NCBI GenBank assembly: GCA_040384325.1
Contig: JAZKJL010000003.1
Location: forward strand, 248,001-312,000
Length of the DNA stretch: 64,000 bases
Source of the DNA: JACMLX01 sp040384325
GTDB lineage: Bacteria > Gemmatimonadota > Gemmatimonadetes > Gemmatimonadales > Gemmatimonadaceae
Direction of reading: 5' to 3'
The translations under genes and the position numbers were made by a program. Shown piece after piece: positions 18,332 through 27,245 of the stretch. The first letter of the stretch is position 1, and each line of letters starts with the position of its first letter. Below the pieces are notes generated by a model that worked only from the letters and a program-made list of their open reading frames with translations, was not told the DNA's origin and did not search any database.

Positions 18332-19771
18332 TCAGAAACCTCTTCCAGTCCGGTAGTGGAGCGCCGCGTTCACGCCCTTGCGCGACAAGGCATTGAGCAG
18401 CGGTGCTGCCTGGTCGGGCGTCTCGAACGCGCCGACGTAGATCGCGGCCGAGTTGTCGGCCTGCAGCATCGGGTAGGCGGCGATCTGTCGCTGCCCGTAG
18501 GCATTGGCGATCGCGCGCGCCGCGCTCTGTGACACGTTCGGTTCCAGCACGATCGCATACGGCGTGGCGCTGACGCTGCCCGCACCGGCGCCAAGGCGGC
18601 GATCGGCGCGCAACGCGGCCAGCAGCGAGTCGGCTTGCTGCGCGGTGGCGAAGGCGCCCGCCTGCACCTGGAAGAAGCGCCCACGTTCGCCGCGGATGTT
18701 GACCATCGTCACGGTGCCGGCAGGCAGCTTGAGCCCGAGATCGGCCCAGCGCGCCAGCGCCTGCGCTTCGTCGTTGGTGGCCACCAGCACCACGCCGTAC
18801 GGCACGGCGCGCGCGGAGTCCTGCGGATTCGCCACGCGCACGGCGGACAGGCTCGTGGCGCCCGCGTCGGCACCGGCGCCTGCCTCCACCACCGTGTCGT
18901 CAGCGGCACGCACGTCGTCGGTCACACCGGCGGAATCGCTCACCGTCTGAACCGCCGGTGTCGCTGACGGAAGGCCCGGTCGCCCGAGCAGGAACCAGAG
19001 GCCAGCCAGCAGCACCACGCCGGCAGCCACCATCATCGGCACCGGGACGGTGCGCTTCTCCGGTGCTGCGGCCTTCCGCCGACGCGGGGGCTCCGGTGCC
19101 GGCACCTCCGTCGGCGTCGGCTCCGATACCATGACCGGCTCCTCGACGACCGGCGCCGGTTCCTCGGGCGCAGGCGCAGGTGGCGCAGGAGCGGGTGTCG
19201 GCACCGGCACGTCCGCCTCACTCATCGGCGGCTGGATCTGCGCCAGCACGGTGTGCGGCGGCACGCGCAGCGCCGGCGATTCATCGCCCACGATCACCAC
19301 GCCATCCAGCATCGCCGCCAGCTCGCTCACGCCCTCGGACTCACTCGACGCCACCAGCACGAGCAGCGCACCGACCTCGCGGAATCCGGCCGCCAGGCGC
19401 GACCACCGCTCGTTGCGCATGATGTCGGGCGTCACGTTCGGCTCGGTGCCACTCGGCATCACGAACAGCATGCCGGCGTCGTCCACCTGCCGCGCGATCT
19501 TGTTCAGCGACACGCCGTAGAGGAAGCTGTCGACGATGCCGTGCGGATCGTCGCCGGTCACCAGGCGGAGCAGGGGCTCGACATCACCGACCAGGTCACC
19601 GATCGCGACCCGGCGGCTGCGCGACAGCACCTGGCCGATGCCGATCGCGACGCGTGCCGTCGCCACCGGATCGATGCCGGTCACGAGGATCGCGTGCGCC
19701 TCATCGACCGCGGCGGATGCATCGGCGCCCAGCGCTTCCCAATCCACGCGCACCGTCAGTGCACCCGCCAT
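18332..19771 (-). CDS. SPOR-domain membrane protein with ParA/CpsD-like N-terminus
   Basis: This 479-residue protein has four parts. Residues 1-185 look like a P-loop partition/tyrosine-kinase-type fold (LVTGIDPVATARVAIGIG, DAGMLFVMPSG, LLVLVASSESEG, GVVIVGDES) but lack a Walker A motif. A Pro/Glu-rich stretch reaches about 240, and one membrane helix lies at about 242-262 (AAGVVLLAGLWFLLG). The C-terminal half contains SPOR-like repeats (GRFFQVQAGAFATAQQADSL, AAIYVGAFETPDQA). SPOR domains bind denuded glycan strands at division sites. The topology would put SPOR in the periplasm and the ATPase-like part in the cytoplasm. It overlaps the preceding lipoprotein stop by one base and is followed by smc. 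Confidence 0.8.
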   Translation of the reverse strand: MAGALTVRVDWEALGADASAAVDEAHAILVTGIDPVATARVAIGIGQVLSRSRRVAIGDLVGDVEPLLRLVTGDDPHGIVDSFLYGVSLNKIARQVDDAGMLFVMPSGTEPNVTPDIMRNERWSRLAAGFREVGALLVLVASSESEGVSELAAMLDGVVIVGDESPALRVPPHTVLAQIQPPMSEADVPVPTPAPAPPAPAPEEPAPVVEEPVMVSEPTPTEVPAPEPPRRRKAAAPEKRTVPVPMMVAAGVVLLAGLWFLLGRPGLPSATPAVQTVSDSAGVTDDVRAADDTVVEAGAGADAGATSLSAVRVANPQDSARAVPYGVVLVATNDEAQALARWADLGLKLPAGTVTMVNIRGERGRFFQVQAGAFATAQQADSLLAALRADRRLGAGAGSVSATPYAIVLEPNVSQSAARAIANAYGQRQIAAYPMLQADNSAAIYVGAFETPDQAAPLLNALSRKGVNAALHYRTGRGF

Positions 19772-21363
19772 CAGTTCGTTCCCCCTTCAAAGACCCAGTA
19801 GTCGCGGCCTGCCGCCTGTCCGGCCTGTTCGGCGTCCGAACGAGACCGGAAAGGACCAAGAATAACCCGGTACAGCGCGGTGCCGTTCGAGGTGGTCATC
19901 ACCACGCGCGCCTTCTCACCATTGGCCTTGATTGACGATGCCACCTGCTGTGCGGGACGCTCCGCCTTCAGCGCGGCGAACTGCACCACGAAGGTGCCGC
20001 GCTCACCGAGTTGCGCCGCCACACTGGGTGCCGACGGGCGTGGACGCGGCTGGCTGTCGACGCGTGTCGCGGCGCGGCGCACCGAGTCGGCGCGGGCGAT
20101 GCGGCGTGCGGTGGTGTCACCGGCGCCGCGTGGGACACTGTCGGCCGCACGGCGCGCGCTGTCGGGCGCAGCCGTGTTGCGCGTCGTGGTGTCGCGCACG
20201 CGACGCGGGGTGGTGTCCACCTGCGTGGCCGTGGCACGGATCGGCGCATCGCCGGCCCGGCGACGAAAGCCGTTCCACTGCACCACGGTCCAGATGTCCT
20301 TCGCGCCGCCGGCCACCACCGCCACCGCCTGGAAGCGGTCGGCCGATAGCACCACCACGTCGTCGCCGCGCAGCGTGCCAAGGCGTCCATCGGGGAAGAC
20401 CAGTGGCAGGTCCGCGCGCCACGGCGTCGCGAATCGACCCAGCACCGCATTGGTGGCGATCCCGATCACCAGCACCGAATCGGCCTCGCCGCCATGGCGC
20501 ACCAGCAGGGAGCGCCCGAGCGGATCCATGCGCAGCGCACTGGCGTCTCCGGGTACCGGCACCGTGGCCACGATCTCGTCGCTGTACTTGTTGATCACCT
20601 GCACCTGGGCTTCGTCGTCGTCGCGGCCCAGGACGTACACGCGATCGCCGCTCGGCGACGTGGTGGTGGCGATGATCGAGTCCCCGAGCGACACCGTGCT
20701 CAGTTTCTCCAGGTCACGCGCCCGCACGCTGACGAGGCCGCGCGGACCGTCGCTCAGGTAATAGCGGTCGCCGCCCGCCGCCGAGATCAGGCGCGCGCGG
20801 CCCGGCAGCACCGCCGAGTCCACCGCCGTCGTCGCCGGCGGGCGGAATCGCGTCAGCACCGTCTCCGGCCCGCGCTGGCCGATCAGCAGCACGCCACCGT
20901 CGCGCAGCGGCTGCAACTGGCTCAGCGTGGCCGCGGTGCTCACGCGCCATGGCGTGCTCTCGGTGGTGTTGAGCCGGAAAACGGCGTCTTCGCTGGTACC
21001 GAAGATGGTGGTGCCATCGAGGCTCACCGCCTCCCCCAGCGCGGTCGGGAAGGCGCGCTCCACCTGGCCGCCGCCGAGTGTCAGGCGCCACGCCATCCCG
21101 GCGCTGTCACGCAGCGCGAGTGTCCCGGCATCGATGTTGAACGCCAGCGGCACCACCTGCGCCGGCAGGGCGGCGCGAGTGCTCCAGATCACGCTGTCGA
21201 GCGCGGGATACAGGTAGGCGCGCGCCGGTCCCCCGGGGGCGGGGACGCGGAGGACGATGGCATCGGGGCCGAGGGCGGCAGTACTGGCTGCCGGCGCCCC
21301 GCGCTCGTCGGCGGTGCTGCAGGCAGCGAGCACCACGGCGAGGGCAATCAGGCGGGTTCGCAC
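19771..21363 (-). CDS. Propeller-type lipoprotein with C-terminal SPOR domain
   Basis: The 530-residue product starts with a lipoprotein signal (lipobox VLAAC near residue 15). About 340 residues of repeated strands reminiscent of a YncE-like propeller follow (TSPSGDRVYVLGRDDDEA, LRMDPLGRSLLVRHG). Next comes a low-complexity Arg/Asp/Thr linker at about 375-450, where RDTT- and DSARRA-like words recur. The C-terminal SPOR domain (TFVVQFAALKAERPAQQV, YRVILGPFRSRSDAEQAGQ) should bind peptidoglycan. It overlaps the next gene by one base (TGATG), so the pair with SPOR domains is probably made together. The 118-base gap to the upstream barrel gene holds a hairpin, so expression may be partly separate. 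Confidence 0.82.
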   Translation of the reverse strand: MRTRLIALAVVLAACSTADERGAPAASTAALGPDAIVLRVPAPGGPARAYLYPALDSVIWSTRAALPAQVVPLAFNIDAGTLALRDSAGMAWRLTLGGGQVERAFPTALGEAVSLDGTTIFGTSEDAVFRLNTTESTPWRVSTAATLSQLQPLRDGGVLLIGQRGPETVLTRFRPPATTAVDSAVLPGRARLISAAGGDRYYLSDGPRGLVSVRARDLEKLSTVSLGDSIIATTTSPSGDRVYVLGRDDDEAQVQVINKYSDEIVATVPVPGDASALRMDPLGRSLLVRHGGEADSVLVIGIATNAVLGRFATPWRADLPLVFPDGRLGTLRGDDVVVLSADRFQAVAVVAGGAKDIWTVVQWNGFRRRAGDAPIRATATQVDTTPRRVRDTTTRNTAAPDSARRAADSVPRGAGDTTARRIARADSVRRAATRVDSQPRPRPSAPSVAAQLGERGTFVVQFAALKAERPAQQVASSIKANGEKARVVMTTSNGTALYRVILGPFRSRSDAEQAGQAAGRDYWVFEGGTN

Positions 21364-21410
21364 GGGCGTAACCTAGCCGTGACAGGGCAGGGGGAACACT
21401 CTTGCAAAGC

Positions 21411-21440
21411 GACGGGCGCCCGCTTTCGCAGGCGCCCGTC
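21411..21440 (-). terminator. Hairpin between the barrel protein gene and the SPOR lipoprotein gene
   Basis: A perfect 10-base stem GACGGGCGCC/GGCGCCCGTC (21411-21420 with 21431-21440) with a 10-base loop lies 42 bases past the stop of the gene ending at 21482. Only short T-rich sequence follows on the minus strand. It may terminate or attenuate transcription before the SPOR genes and smc. Confidence 0.55.
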
Positions 21441-21481
21441 GGATCAACCTTCGCCGACCCGTGGGCCGGTTGCGGCAGGCG

Positions 21482-24400
21482 TCAGTACGACGTGCCGAGT
21501 GACCACTGCCAGAAGCCCTTCCGCTCCGGGCGATCGAGCGGGATCGCGTAGTCCCAGCGCAGCAGCGCGAAGTTGAACAGGTTGAGCCGGATCGAGTAGC
21601 CGTAGCTGCGCAGCAGGAAGCGCTGCGACTGCGAGTCGTAGGCGTCGGGGCGCGACAGGGTCGCCTTCTGCCCCGAGCTCCACGCCATGCCGGCATCGTA
21701 GAACACTGCGCCGTCGACCGGCGGCAGCTGCACCGGCAGCACGCCCAGCTCGAAGCGACGCACCAGCGGGAAGCGCACCTCGGCCGAGGCCACCACCGCA
21801 CGCGAGCCGAGCAACTCGGTGTTGCTGCAGCCCGCCGATGCGCCGATCGATGGCTGGCAGCCGAAGTTCAGGGCATTCACGCGATCGTAGCCGCGCAGCC
21901 ACATCAACCCGTTCGGGTTGCCGATGTAGTTCGGGAAGAACGACTCGTCGCGGCCGGCGCGCAGCACGCTCGTCACGCGCGTGGCGATGGTCAGGTAGTT
22001 GAACAGGATCGGGTCGTAGCGACGGTAGTCGGCCGTGACCTCATGCCACTGGCGGCTGCCGAACGTCGGCTCGTACGCGAACCGCATGCGGCGACCCGAG
22101 ATCGGCGCCGTGTAGCCGTTGAGCGTGTTGTCGGAGACGAACGCCGCCTTCGGCTGCAGGAACCAGAGCGAACCCAGGTTCTCGTCGCCGATGATCTGGA
22201 ACTGCGTGCTCTCGCCGAAGCTGTTGAACTGGCGCGCCACCGTCAGCGTGGAGCGGCCGATGTTCTGCAGGCCGAGGCCCAGCTCGAAGCGCTTGAAGCG
22301 ATTCTTCGGCAGCAGGGAGGTGAAGCCGACGTCGCGCAGCACGAACCGCGCGAGGCTCTGGTTCTCCTGGTAGATGCCGGGCGACACCTCCAGGATCTCC
22401 TGCCCGTTGAAGAAGAAGTACGGGTACTGCGAGATCGCGGTGTTGTACTGCAGCTTGCCGGCAAGGTTGGTGTAGCCGGCGTAGATGATCGCGTCCTGCA
22501 GTCGGCCGTTCACCTGCGCCGTGAAGGCGAGCCGGTTGTTGCCGAGCAGGTCGCTGAGCACCACCGTCGTGCCGCCGAACAGGCCGCGGCCGAAGTTGTC
22601 CTGCGCATAGCCGATGCTCGGACGAGCCACGTAATCGGCTTCGTAACTCACCTTGTACGGACCGTCACGGAATCGCGTCGGGTCGGGCAGCGCGAGGTCG
22701 GCGCTGTCGAGCAGGTCGTCCACGCTGGCGAGCGTGGAGTCGCGTTCGCCACGCGCCGGCAGCGAATCGGACTTGCGCAGGCCTTCCGGCGCCCGATACA
22801 CGGAGCGCGAGGGGAAGCGCGGTGGCGCGAGGGCGATCGTCGGCAAGACCGCACCGGGCTGCGTGGCGCCGGTGATCGGCGTCGGCGCCTTCGGCGCGCC
22901 GGGTGCTCCGGGCGTGGTGACGTCGGGCGGCCGCGTGGCCGGCTGTCCCGGTGTCACGGCCACCGACGGCGCGCTGGGCGTGATGGTGATGCCGTTGGTG
23001 GTGGTCGCCACCAGGCCCGCCGGTGCCTTCACCGGTGCGCGGTACGGCTCCTTCTTCAGCGCGCGGGGATTGTCCACCGTCCAGACGGTGTACTCGCCCT
23101 TCTTCTCGAAGTGCACGAACGCCATGCGGTCCGCGGTCCGGGCCCAGGTCAGCGCAGGGCTGAACTCGGTGATGCCCGACACACCGCCGGCCACGTTGGT
23201 GAGCTGGTAGTGCTCGCGGTTGCCGAAGTCGTAGAGGAAGACGTTCGGCACGCCGTTGCGATCGGTGATGTACGCCAGGCTCTTGCTGTCGGGCGCCCAC
23301 TGCGGATTGATGTTCAGGCCCGGCTGGTTGGGCAGCACCGTGATGGCACCGGTGGCCAGATCATAGAGGCTGATCTTCCAGCGGCTGAAGCGCAGCAGTT
23401 CGAAGTCGGTCTCGGCGCCGCGATCGCTGGCGAACGCGATCGTCTTGCCGTCGGGCGACACGTTCGGCATGAAGTCGCCGTGCATGTCGTTGGTCAGCAT
23501 CTTGAATCCGGTGCCATCCACCGCCACGATCGCGAGGTCGGTCACGCCGCCCTTGTTGGCGCTGAAGACGATGTGGCTGCCGTCCGGGGTGAAGACGGGG
23601 CTCAGCACACCATCCACCGGCACGTCGATGCGCCGCGTATTGCCGCCGCGGGTGCGTGTGAGGTAGAGCACATCCTTGCCGTTGCGCTGGCCGACGTATG
23701 CCACGTCGCGACCATCAGGCGAGAAGGCGCTCTGGCTGTACAGCAGGCGCAGTTCTTCCGCATTCGGATTGGTGGTGCTCTTCACCAGGCGACGCACGCG
23801 CTTGCCGGTGCGCGCATTGGCCAGCCAGAGGTCGATGAAGACCTCGCCGCGAAGAGGATTGCCATTCGACAGGAAGACGATCTGCGAGCCGTCGTCCGAC
23901 AGCGTGGGCGCGAGGAAGATGTCGCCGCCGCTCTTCTTTTGGTTGAGCAGGTTCTCGGCGAAGCGGCGCGGACGGTCGAGGTTCACCACCGTCGGCAGGA
24001 ACTGCTTCTGCATCGCGTCCTTCCAGTCGTCGCTGAGCTCGTCCAGCGACAGGCCCAGCTCGCGACGGAACGCCCGCTCGATGCCGACGTTCGGTACCGC
24101 CTCGAGGATCTGCCCGATCACCTGGTCACCCCAGCGCTCGCCGATGTACCGGAAGAGCGACTCGCCGAACCGATACGGGAAGAAGCGGTCGGGGTAGACC
24201 GTCATCTGCTCGATGTTTGGGATGTCGCCGTTCAGCGCTGCATCACGCAGCCACATGTCGGTGAACTTGTGGTCCGAGCCCAGCGACAGGTACTCGGCCA
24301 TGCCTTCCATGAACCACAGCGGCGGGTTCACCGCCTGCAGTGCCTGCAGGTTGGCGCCGGCGCGGCCGCGCGAGAACACGTCGTACTGGAACTGGTGCAC

Positions 24401-24817
24401 CATTTCGTGCGCCAGCACGTGCTCGAAGGTGCGGAAGTCGCCCGTCAGCGGCAGCACGTTGCGCTGGCGCTGCGCGTCGGTGGCACCGCCGGTGCCTTCA
24501 CCGAGATCGCCGAAGATGTTGTTCTGGGCGAAGTCGGTGCGGCTGGCGAAGATCACGATCGGCTTGCGCTCGCGGAACTCGTGGCCCAGCACACGCGAGA
24601 GCCGCGCGTACGACCGTTCGGCCATGCGCGCGGCATCCTCCACCGCAGCCTTCTCTTCCTTGTAGTAATGCACGCGGAAGTGCTCCGTCTCGAGCACCCG
24701 CCACTGGAACTTGTTGTACTGGACCTGGTTCTTGCCGAAGTAGCCCTGCGCGCCGAGGGACGACGTGAGGGCCAAGGTGCTGGTGATCGCCACCACCAGG
24801 GTTCGCCGCATCCGCAT
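21482..24817 (-). CDS. Outer-membrane protein with peptidase MA-like, TolB-propeller and beta-barrel domains
   Basis: The 1111-residue exported protein joins three modules. After the signal peptide (TSTLALTSSLGAQ), residues 30-270 resemble the peptidase MA family with a zinc-protease motif HEMVHQF near residue 138 and WFMEGMAEYLSLG, where the Glu would be the third ligand. Residues about 290-600 carry TolB/WD40-like repeats (SDDGSQIVFLSNG, SPDGRDVAYVGQRNG, VSPDGKTIAFASD). A Pro/Ala/Thr-rich linker leads to a C-terminal beta-barrel region from about 740 that ends in an aromatic residue, as in BamA-like surface-antigen barrels. The ATG at 24817 is chosen for the GGGAGG seven bases upstream and the proper signal peptide. 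It lies 46 bases after rsfS in the same direction. Substrate is unknown. Confidence 0.85.
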   Translation of the reverse strand: MRMRRTLVVAITSTLALTSSLGAQGYFGKNQVQYNKFQWRVLETEHFRVHYYKEEKAAVEDAARMAERSYARLSRVLGHEFRERKPIVIFASRTDFAQNNIFGDLGEGTGGATDAQRQRNVLPLTGDFRTFEHVLAHEMVHQFQYDVFSRGRAGANLQALQAVNPPLWFMEGMAEYLSLGSDHKFTDMWLRDAALNGDIPNIEQMTVYPDRFFPYRFGESLFRYIGERWGDQVIGQILEAVPNVGIERAFRRELGLSLDELSDDWKDAMQKQFLPTVVNLDRPRRFAENLLNQKKSGGDIFLAPTLSDDGSQIVFLSNGNPLRGEVFIDLWLANARTGKRVRRLVKSTTNPNAEELRLLYSQSAFSPDGRDVAYVGQRNGKDVLYLTRTRGGNTRRIDVPVDGVLSPVFTPDGSHIVFSANKGGVTDLAIVAVDGTGFKMLTNDMHGDFMPNVSPDGKTIAFASDRGAETDFELLRFSRWKISLYDLATGAITVLPNQPGLNINPQWAPDSKSLAYITDRNGVPNVFLYDFGNREHYQLTNVAGGVSGITEFSPALTWARTADRMAFVHFEKKGEYTVWTVDNPRALKKEPYRAPVKAPAGLVATTTNGITITPSAPSVAVTPGQPATRPPDVTTPGAPGAPKAPTPITGATQPGAVLPTIALAPPRFPSRSVYRAPEGLRKSDSLPARGERDSTLASVDDLLDSADLALPDPTRFRDGPYKVSYEADYVARPSIGYAQDNFGRGLFGGTTVVLSDLLGNNRLAFTAQVNGRLQDAIIYAGYTNLAGKLQYNTAISQYPYFFFNGQEILEVSPGIYQENQSLARFVLRDVGFTSLLPKNRFKRFELGLGLQNIGRSTLTVARQFNSFGESTQFQIIGDENLGSLWFLQPKAAFVSDNTLNGYTAPISGRRMRFAYEPTFGSRQWHEVTADYRRYDPILFNYLTIATRVTSVLRAGRDESFFPNYIGNPNGLMWLRGYDRVNALNFGCQPSIGASAGCSNTELLGSRAVVASAEVRFPLVRRFELGVLPVQLPPVDGAVFYDAGMAWSSGQKATLSRPDAYDSQSQRFLLRSYGYSIRLNLFNFALLRWDYAIPLDRPERKGFWQWSLGTSY

Positions 24818-24863
24818 TTGCAGTCCTCCCGGACCATTTGCGACCAGGGGCCTCAGGCCCGCA

Positions 24864-25241
24864 TCACTCAAACGCCACGCGCTCCGCATCACTCCACAAC
24901 CGCTCCAGCTGGTAGAAGTTCCGCAGCGTCGGATGGAAGACGTGGATCACCACGTCGGTGTAGTCGAGCAGGGCCCAGCGGCCCTGTTCCACCCCTTCGG
25001 CATGCGTCACTCGCTCACCCTCGTCCCGCAGCTGCCGCACCACGTGGTCCGCCATGCTCCGTACGTGCGTGTCCGACGTGCCGGATGCAATCACGAAGAA
25101 ATCGGTCATGTCGGTCAGGCCGGCCAGCGACAGCACCTGGATGTCCGTGCCCTTGAACTCACTCATCAACTGTGCCGCGCGCTTCGCCAACGCTTCCGAG
25201 GCGGCCTTCGTGGCACGGGTCGTACTCTTCAATGCGGTCAT
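24864..25241 (-). CDS. rsfS: Ribosome silencing factor RsfS (Iojap family)
   Basis: The 125-residue protein is a typical RsfS. Its conserved core reads DIQVLSLAGLTDMTDFFVIASG, in two overlapping family blocks at about residues 33-54. HVRSMADHVVRQL, GRWALLDYTDVVIHVF and FYQLERLW follow. RsfS binds ribosomal protein L14 and blocks subunit joining when nutrients are short. It is the first gene of a minus-strand run leading into the barrel protein, SPOR proteins and smc. nadD, its common neighbour elsewhere, is absent. Confidence 0.95.
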   Translation of the reverse strand: MTALKSTTRATKAASEALAKRAAQLMSEFKGTDIQVLSLAGLTDMTDFFVIASGTSDTHVRSMADHVVRQLRDEGERVTHAEGVEQGRWALLDYTDVVIHVFHPTLRNFYQLERLWSDAERVAFE

Positions 25242-25432
25242 CGATATATGGAACGGCGGACGACGTCCGCCTCATGGTACAGGGAGCCCGCCGGTGTGAT
25301 TGACGGGAGCGACCACCCGTAGGTTAACCCGTCGCGCCCACAACCACACACTCGCCGGTCACCCATCGCCCCTGCGGGAACTCACGGATCGGGCTGCCGG
25401 TCACATCCTCCCGTCGAAGGCGGACACGCAAC

Positions 25433-25508
25433 GCGGGGCGCCCCCCCATCAGGAGGACGCCCCGCTGCTCGAACCCAATCGCCGGACGCTGCCCGCCGCG
25501 AGGCGGGC
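25433..25508 (-). terminator. Two GC-rich hairpins downstream of rplI
   Basis: On the minus strand after the rplI stop (25526) come a perfect 7-base stem with GCGA tetraloop position (25491-25497 with 25502-25508) and then an 8-base stem GCGGGGCG/CGCCCCGC (25433-25440 with 25458-25465). No T tract follows. They most likely end the ribosomal transcript. The rest of the 284-base gap to rsfS shows nothing recognisable apart from rsfS upstream sequence. Confidence 0.55.
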
Positions 25509-25525
25509 GCACCATGGCGCGGTGG

Positions 25526-25969
25526 TCAGCCCTTGATCACCCAGACCTTCACTTCCGGCTTCACGTCGGCGTGGAGCTTGATCGCGACCTTGTACACACC
25601 GAGCGCCTTGATGGGCTCGTGCAGGTCGATCTGGCGCTTCTCCACGTGCAGGCCCTGCGCCTTCAGCTGCTCGGCGATGTCGCCCGAGGTCACTGAGCCG
25701 AAGAGCTTGCCTTCCTCGCCCACGCGGGCGGCGAAGGTGATGGAGAGATCGGCGTACTTCTTCGCCTCTTCCTCCGCCGCTGCGACGCGCGCCTGCTCGG
25801 CGGCGACCAGCTTCGCCTTCTCCATCGAGATCCGCTTCTTGTTGCCATCGGTGGCCGGCAGGGCCATGCCGCGGGGCAGCAGGAAGTTGCGGGCAAACCC
25901 GGTGGAGACCTTCACCAGGTCGCCGGCATGTCCGAGGCTGTCCACCGCTTGCCGAAGAATCACTTCCAT
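25526..25969 (-). CDS. rplI: Large-subunit ribosomal protein bL9
   Basis: The 147-residue protein has the bL9 N-domain (MEVILRQAVDSLGHAGD, VKVSTGFARNFLLPRGMA), the long connecting helix (about residues 41-75) and the C-domain (GKLFGSVTSGDIAEQL, GVYKVAIKLH). It binds 23S rRNA and helps frame maintenance. It closes the rpsF-rpsR-DUF2232-rplI unit, starting about 19 bases after the membrane-protein stop. Confidence 0.97.
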   Translation of the reverse strand: MEVILRQAVDSLGHAGDLVKVSTGFARNFLLPRGMALPATDGNKKRISMEKAKLVAAEQARVAAAEEEAKKYADLSITFAARVGEEGKLFGSVTSGDIAEQLKAQGLHVEKRQIDLHEPIKALGVYKVAIKLHADVKPEVKVWVIKG

Positions 25970-25987
25970 CGTTTCACCCTCCTCAGG

Positions 25988-27010
25988 TCAGGAAACCGCT
26001 GGCCGGGTCCGGCGTCGCCAGTCGGCCCAAGTATCACCCAGTCCCACCAATCCGAGCGCGATCGCCGCGCCATCCCGCAGCAGCAGCAACAGCGCCACTC
26101 CAAACAACAGCCCGAGCCAGGAACGGCCCGGACGCAGAAACCACGTCAGTACGCCGGCGCCTCGCATCGCGTACAACGCGCCGAAGAACACCAGCAGGTT
26201 CACGCCCAACGGTCGAAGCACCGCCAGCGCCGGCAGCAGGGCCAGCACCAGCCCCACGATCACCGACCAGATCCAGTGATCGTTGAACCGGAACTCGCGC
26301 AGCCGGCCCAACGGCTCGCCCAGTCGCGCGCGGCCGAAGCGATGGTACAACGCCCACGCCAGCGCCATCGCGGCCAAGGTCTGCAGCGCCAGCATCGAGG
26401 GCAGCACACCGCGGGCGAGCTGCGGCAATCCCGACACCTGCGCCTCGAACCGGTCCAGCATCGCGGTCGATGCACTGTCGGCGGGTGACGTGCCCGGTCG
26501 CGCCATGCGAGAGCGCGCCATCTGCCAGTTGGTGAGGTCCGCGTTGCCACGCACCTCCAGCACCGAGTCCACCGCGCGCGCCAGTGACGCCGTGCCCGAA
26601 GGCGTCGCCACCACCAGCATCACGGCCAGCAGCAGCGCACCCAGCGTCGCCACCACGCCCTTGCCGAGGAACCACTTCGACCGCGACGCGACCAGCGCCA
26701 GGCCGAAGCAGGCCGCAGCCATCACCGACCACCCTGCCGTCAGGACGGCACTGGTCACGCCGGCCCGGGTGATCGACCAGATCGACCAGCCCGTCATCAC
26801 CAGCGAGACCACCGCCAGCGTGGCACTCCCGCCTCGCCACCACCCCACCAGCGCGCAGGCCGCCACCATCGGCAGCAGGAGCGTGAGCCCCTCGTGCACC
26901 GGCAGCAGTGTCTGTGCGATCGGCAGGTCGGCTGCCAGCAGGAAGGCGAACAGCGCCACCCCGATCCACCACCAGCCCCGTCGCGGCGCCGGCGTGACCG
27001 GATCCGTCAT
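25988..27010 (-). CDS. DUF2232/YybS-like polytopic membrane protein
   Basis: The 340-residue protein has about eight predicted hydrophobic helices (for example WWWIGVALFAFLLAADLPI and SWLGLLFGVALLLLL) and lies between rpsR and rplI. This is a common place for DUF2232/YybS-like proteins, which resemble S-components of energy-coupled vitamin transporters, but no function is established. The frame stays open to 27115; the ATG at 27010 fits the first helix and starts seven bases after the rpsR stop. Assignment to DUF2232 rests on position and topology more than on a motif. Confidence 0.7.
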   Translation of the reverse strand: MTDPVTPAPRRGWWWIGVALFAFLLAADLPIAQTLLPVHEGLTLLLPMVAACALVGWWRGGSATLAVVSLVMTGWSIWSITRAGVTSAVLTAGWSVMAAACFGLALVASRSKWFLGKGVVATLGALLLAVMLVVATPSGTASLARAVDSVLEVRGNADLTNWQMARSRMARPGTSPADSASTAMLDRFEAQVSGLPQLARGVLPSMLALQTLAAMALAWALYHRFGRARLGEPLGRLREFRFNDHWIWSVIVGLVLALLPALAVLRPLGVNLLVFFGALYAMRGAGVLTWFLRPGRSWLGLLFGVALLLLLRDGAAIALGLVGLGDTWADWRRRTRPAVS

Positions 27011-27017
27011 CGAGCGG

Positions 27018-27242
27018 TCAGGCCTTGCTCGAGCGGGTGTACGGCAGCAACGCCAGGTAGCGCGCCTTCTTGATCGCCGACGCCAGCTGACGCTGGTGAC
27101 GGGCGTCCACACCACTCAACCGGCTCGGCAGGATCTTGCCGTTCTCGGTGATGAAACGGCTGAGGAAGCGCTCGTCCTTGTAGTCCACGAAACGGATGCC
27201 AGCCTCGTTCACCGGGCTGGGCTTCTTGTTGCGGCGGGCCAT
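27018..27242 (-). CDS. rpsR: Small-subunit ribosomal protein bS18
   Basis: The 74-residue basic protein shows the bS18 signature (IRFVDYKDERFLSRFITENGK around residues 16-36, and SRLSGVDARHQRQLASAIKKAR around 40-61). It pairs with bS6 on the 30S platform. It begins three bases after the rpsF stop. Confidence 0.97.
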   Translation of the reverse strand: MARRNKKPSPVNEAGIRFVDYKDERFLSRFITENGKILPSRLSGVDARHQRQLASAIKKARYLALLPYTRSSKA

Positions 27243-27245
27243 GGG

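Noticed and set aside
22043..25156. 1037-codon open frame antisense to the barrel protein and rsfS
   Set aside because: Composition is typical of antisense frames in GC-rich genes, and it crosses two well-supported minus-strand genes.
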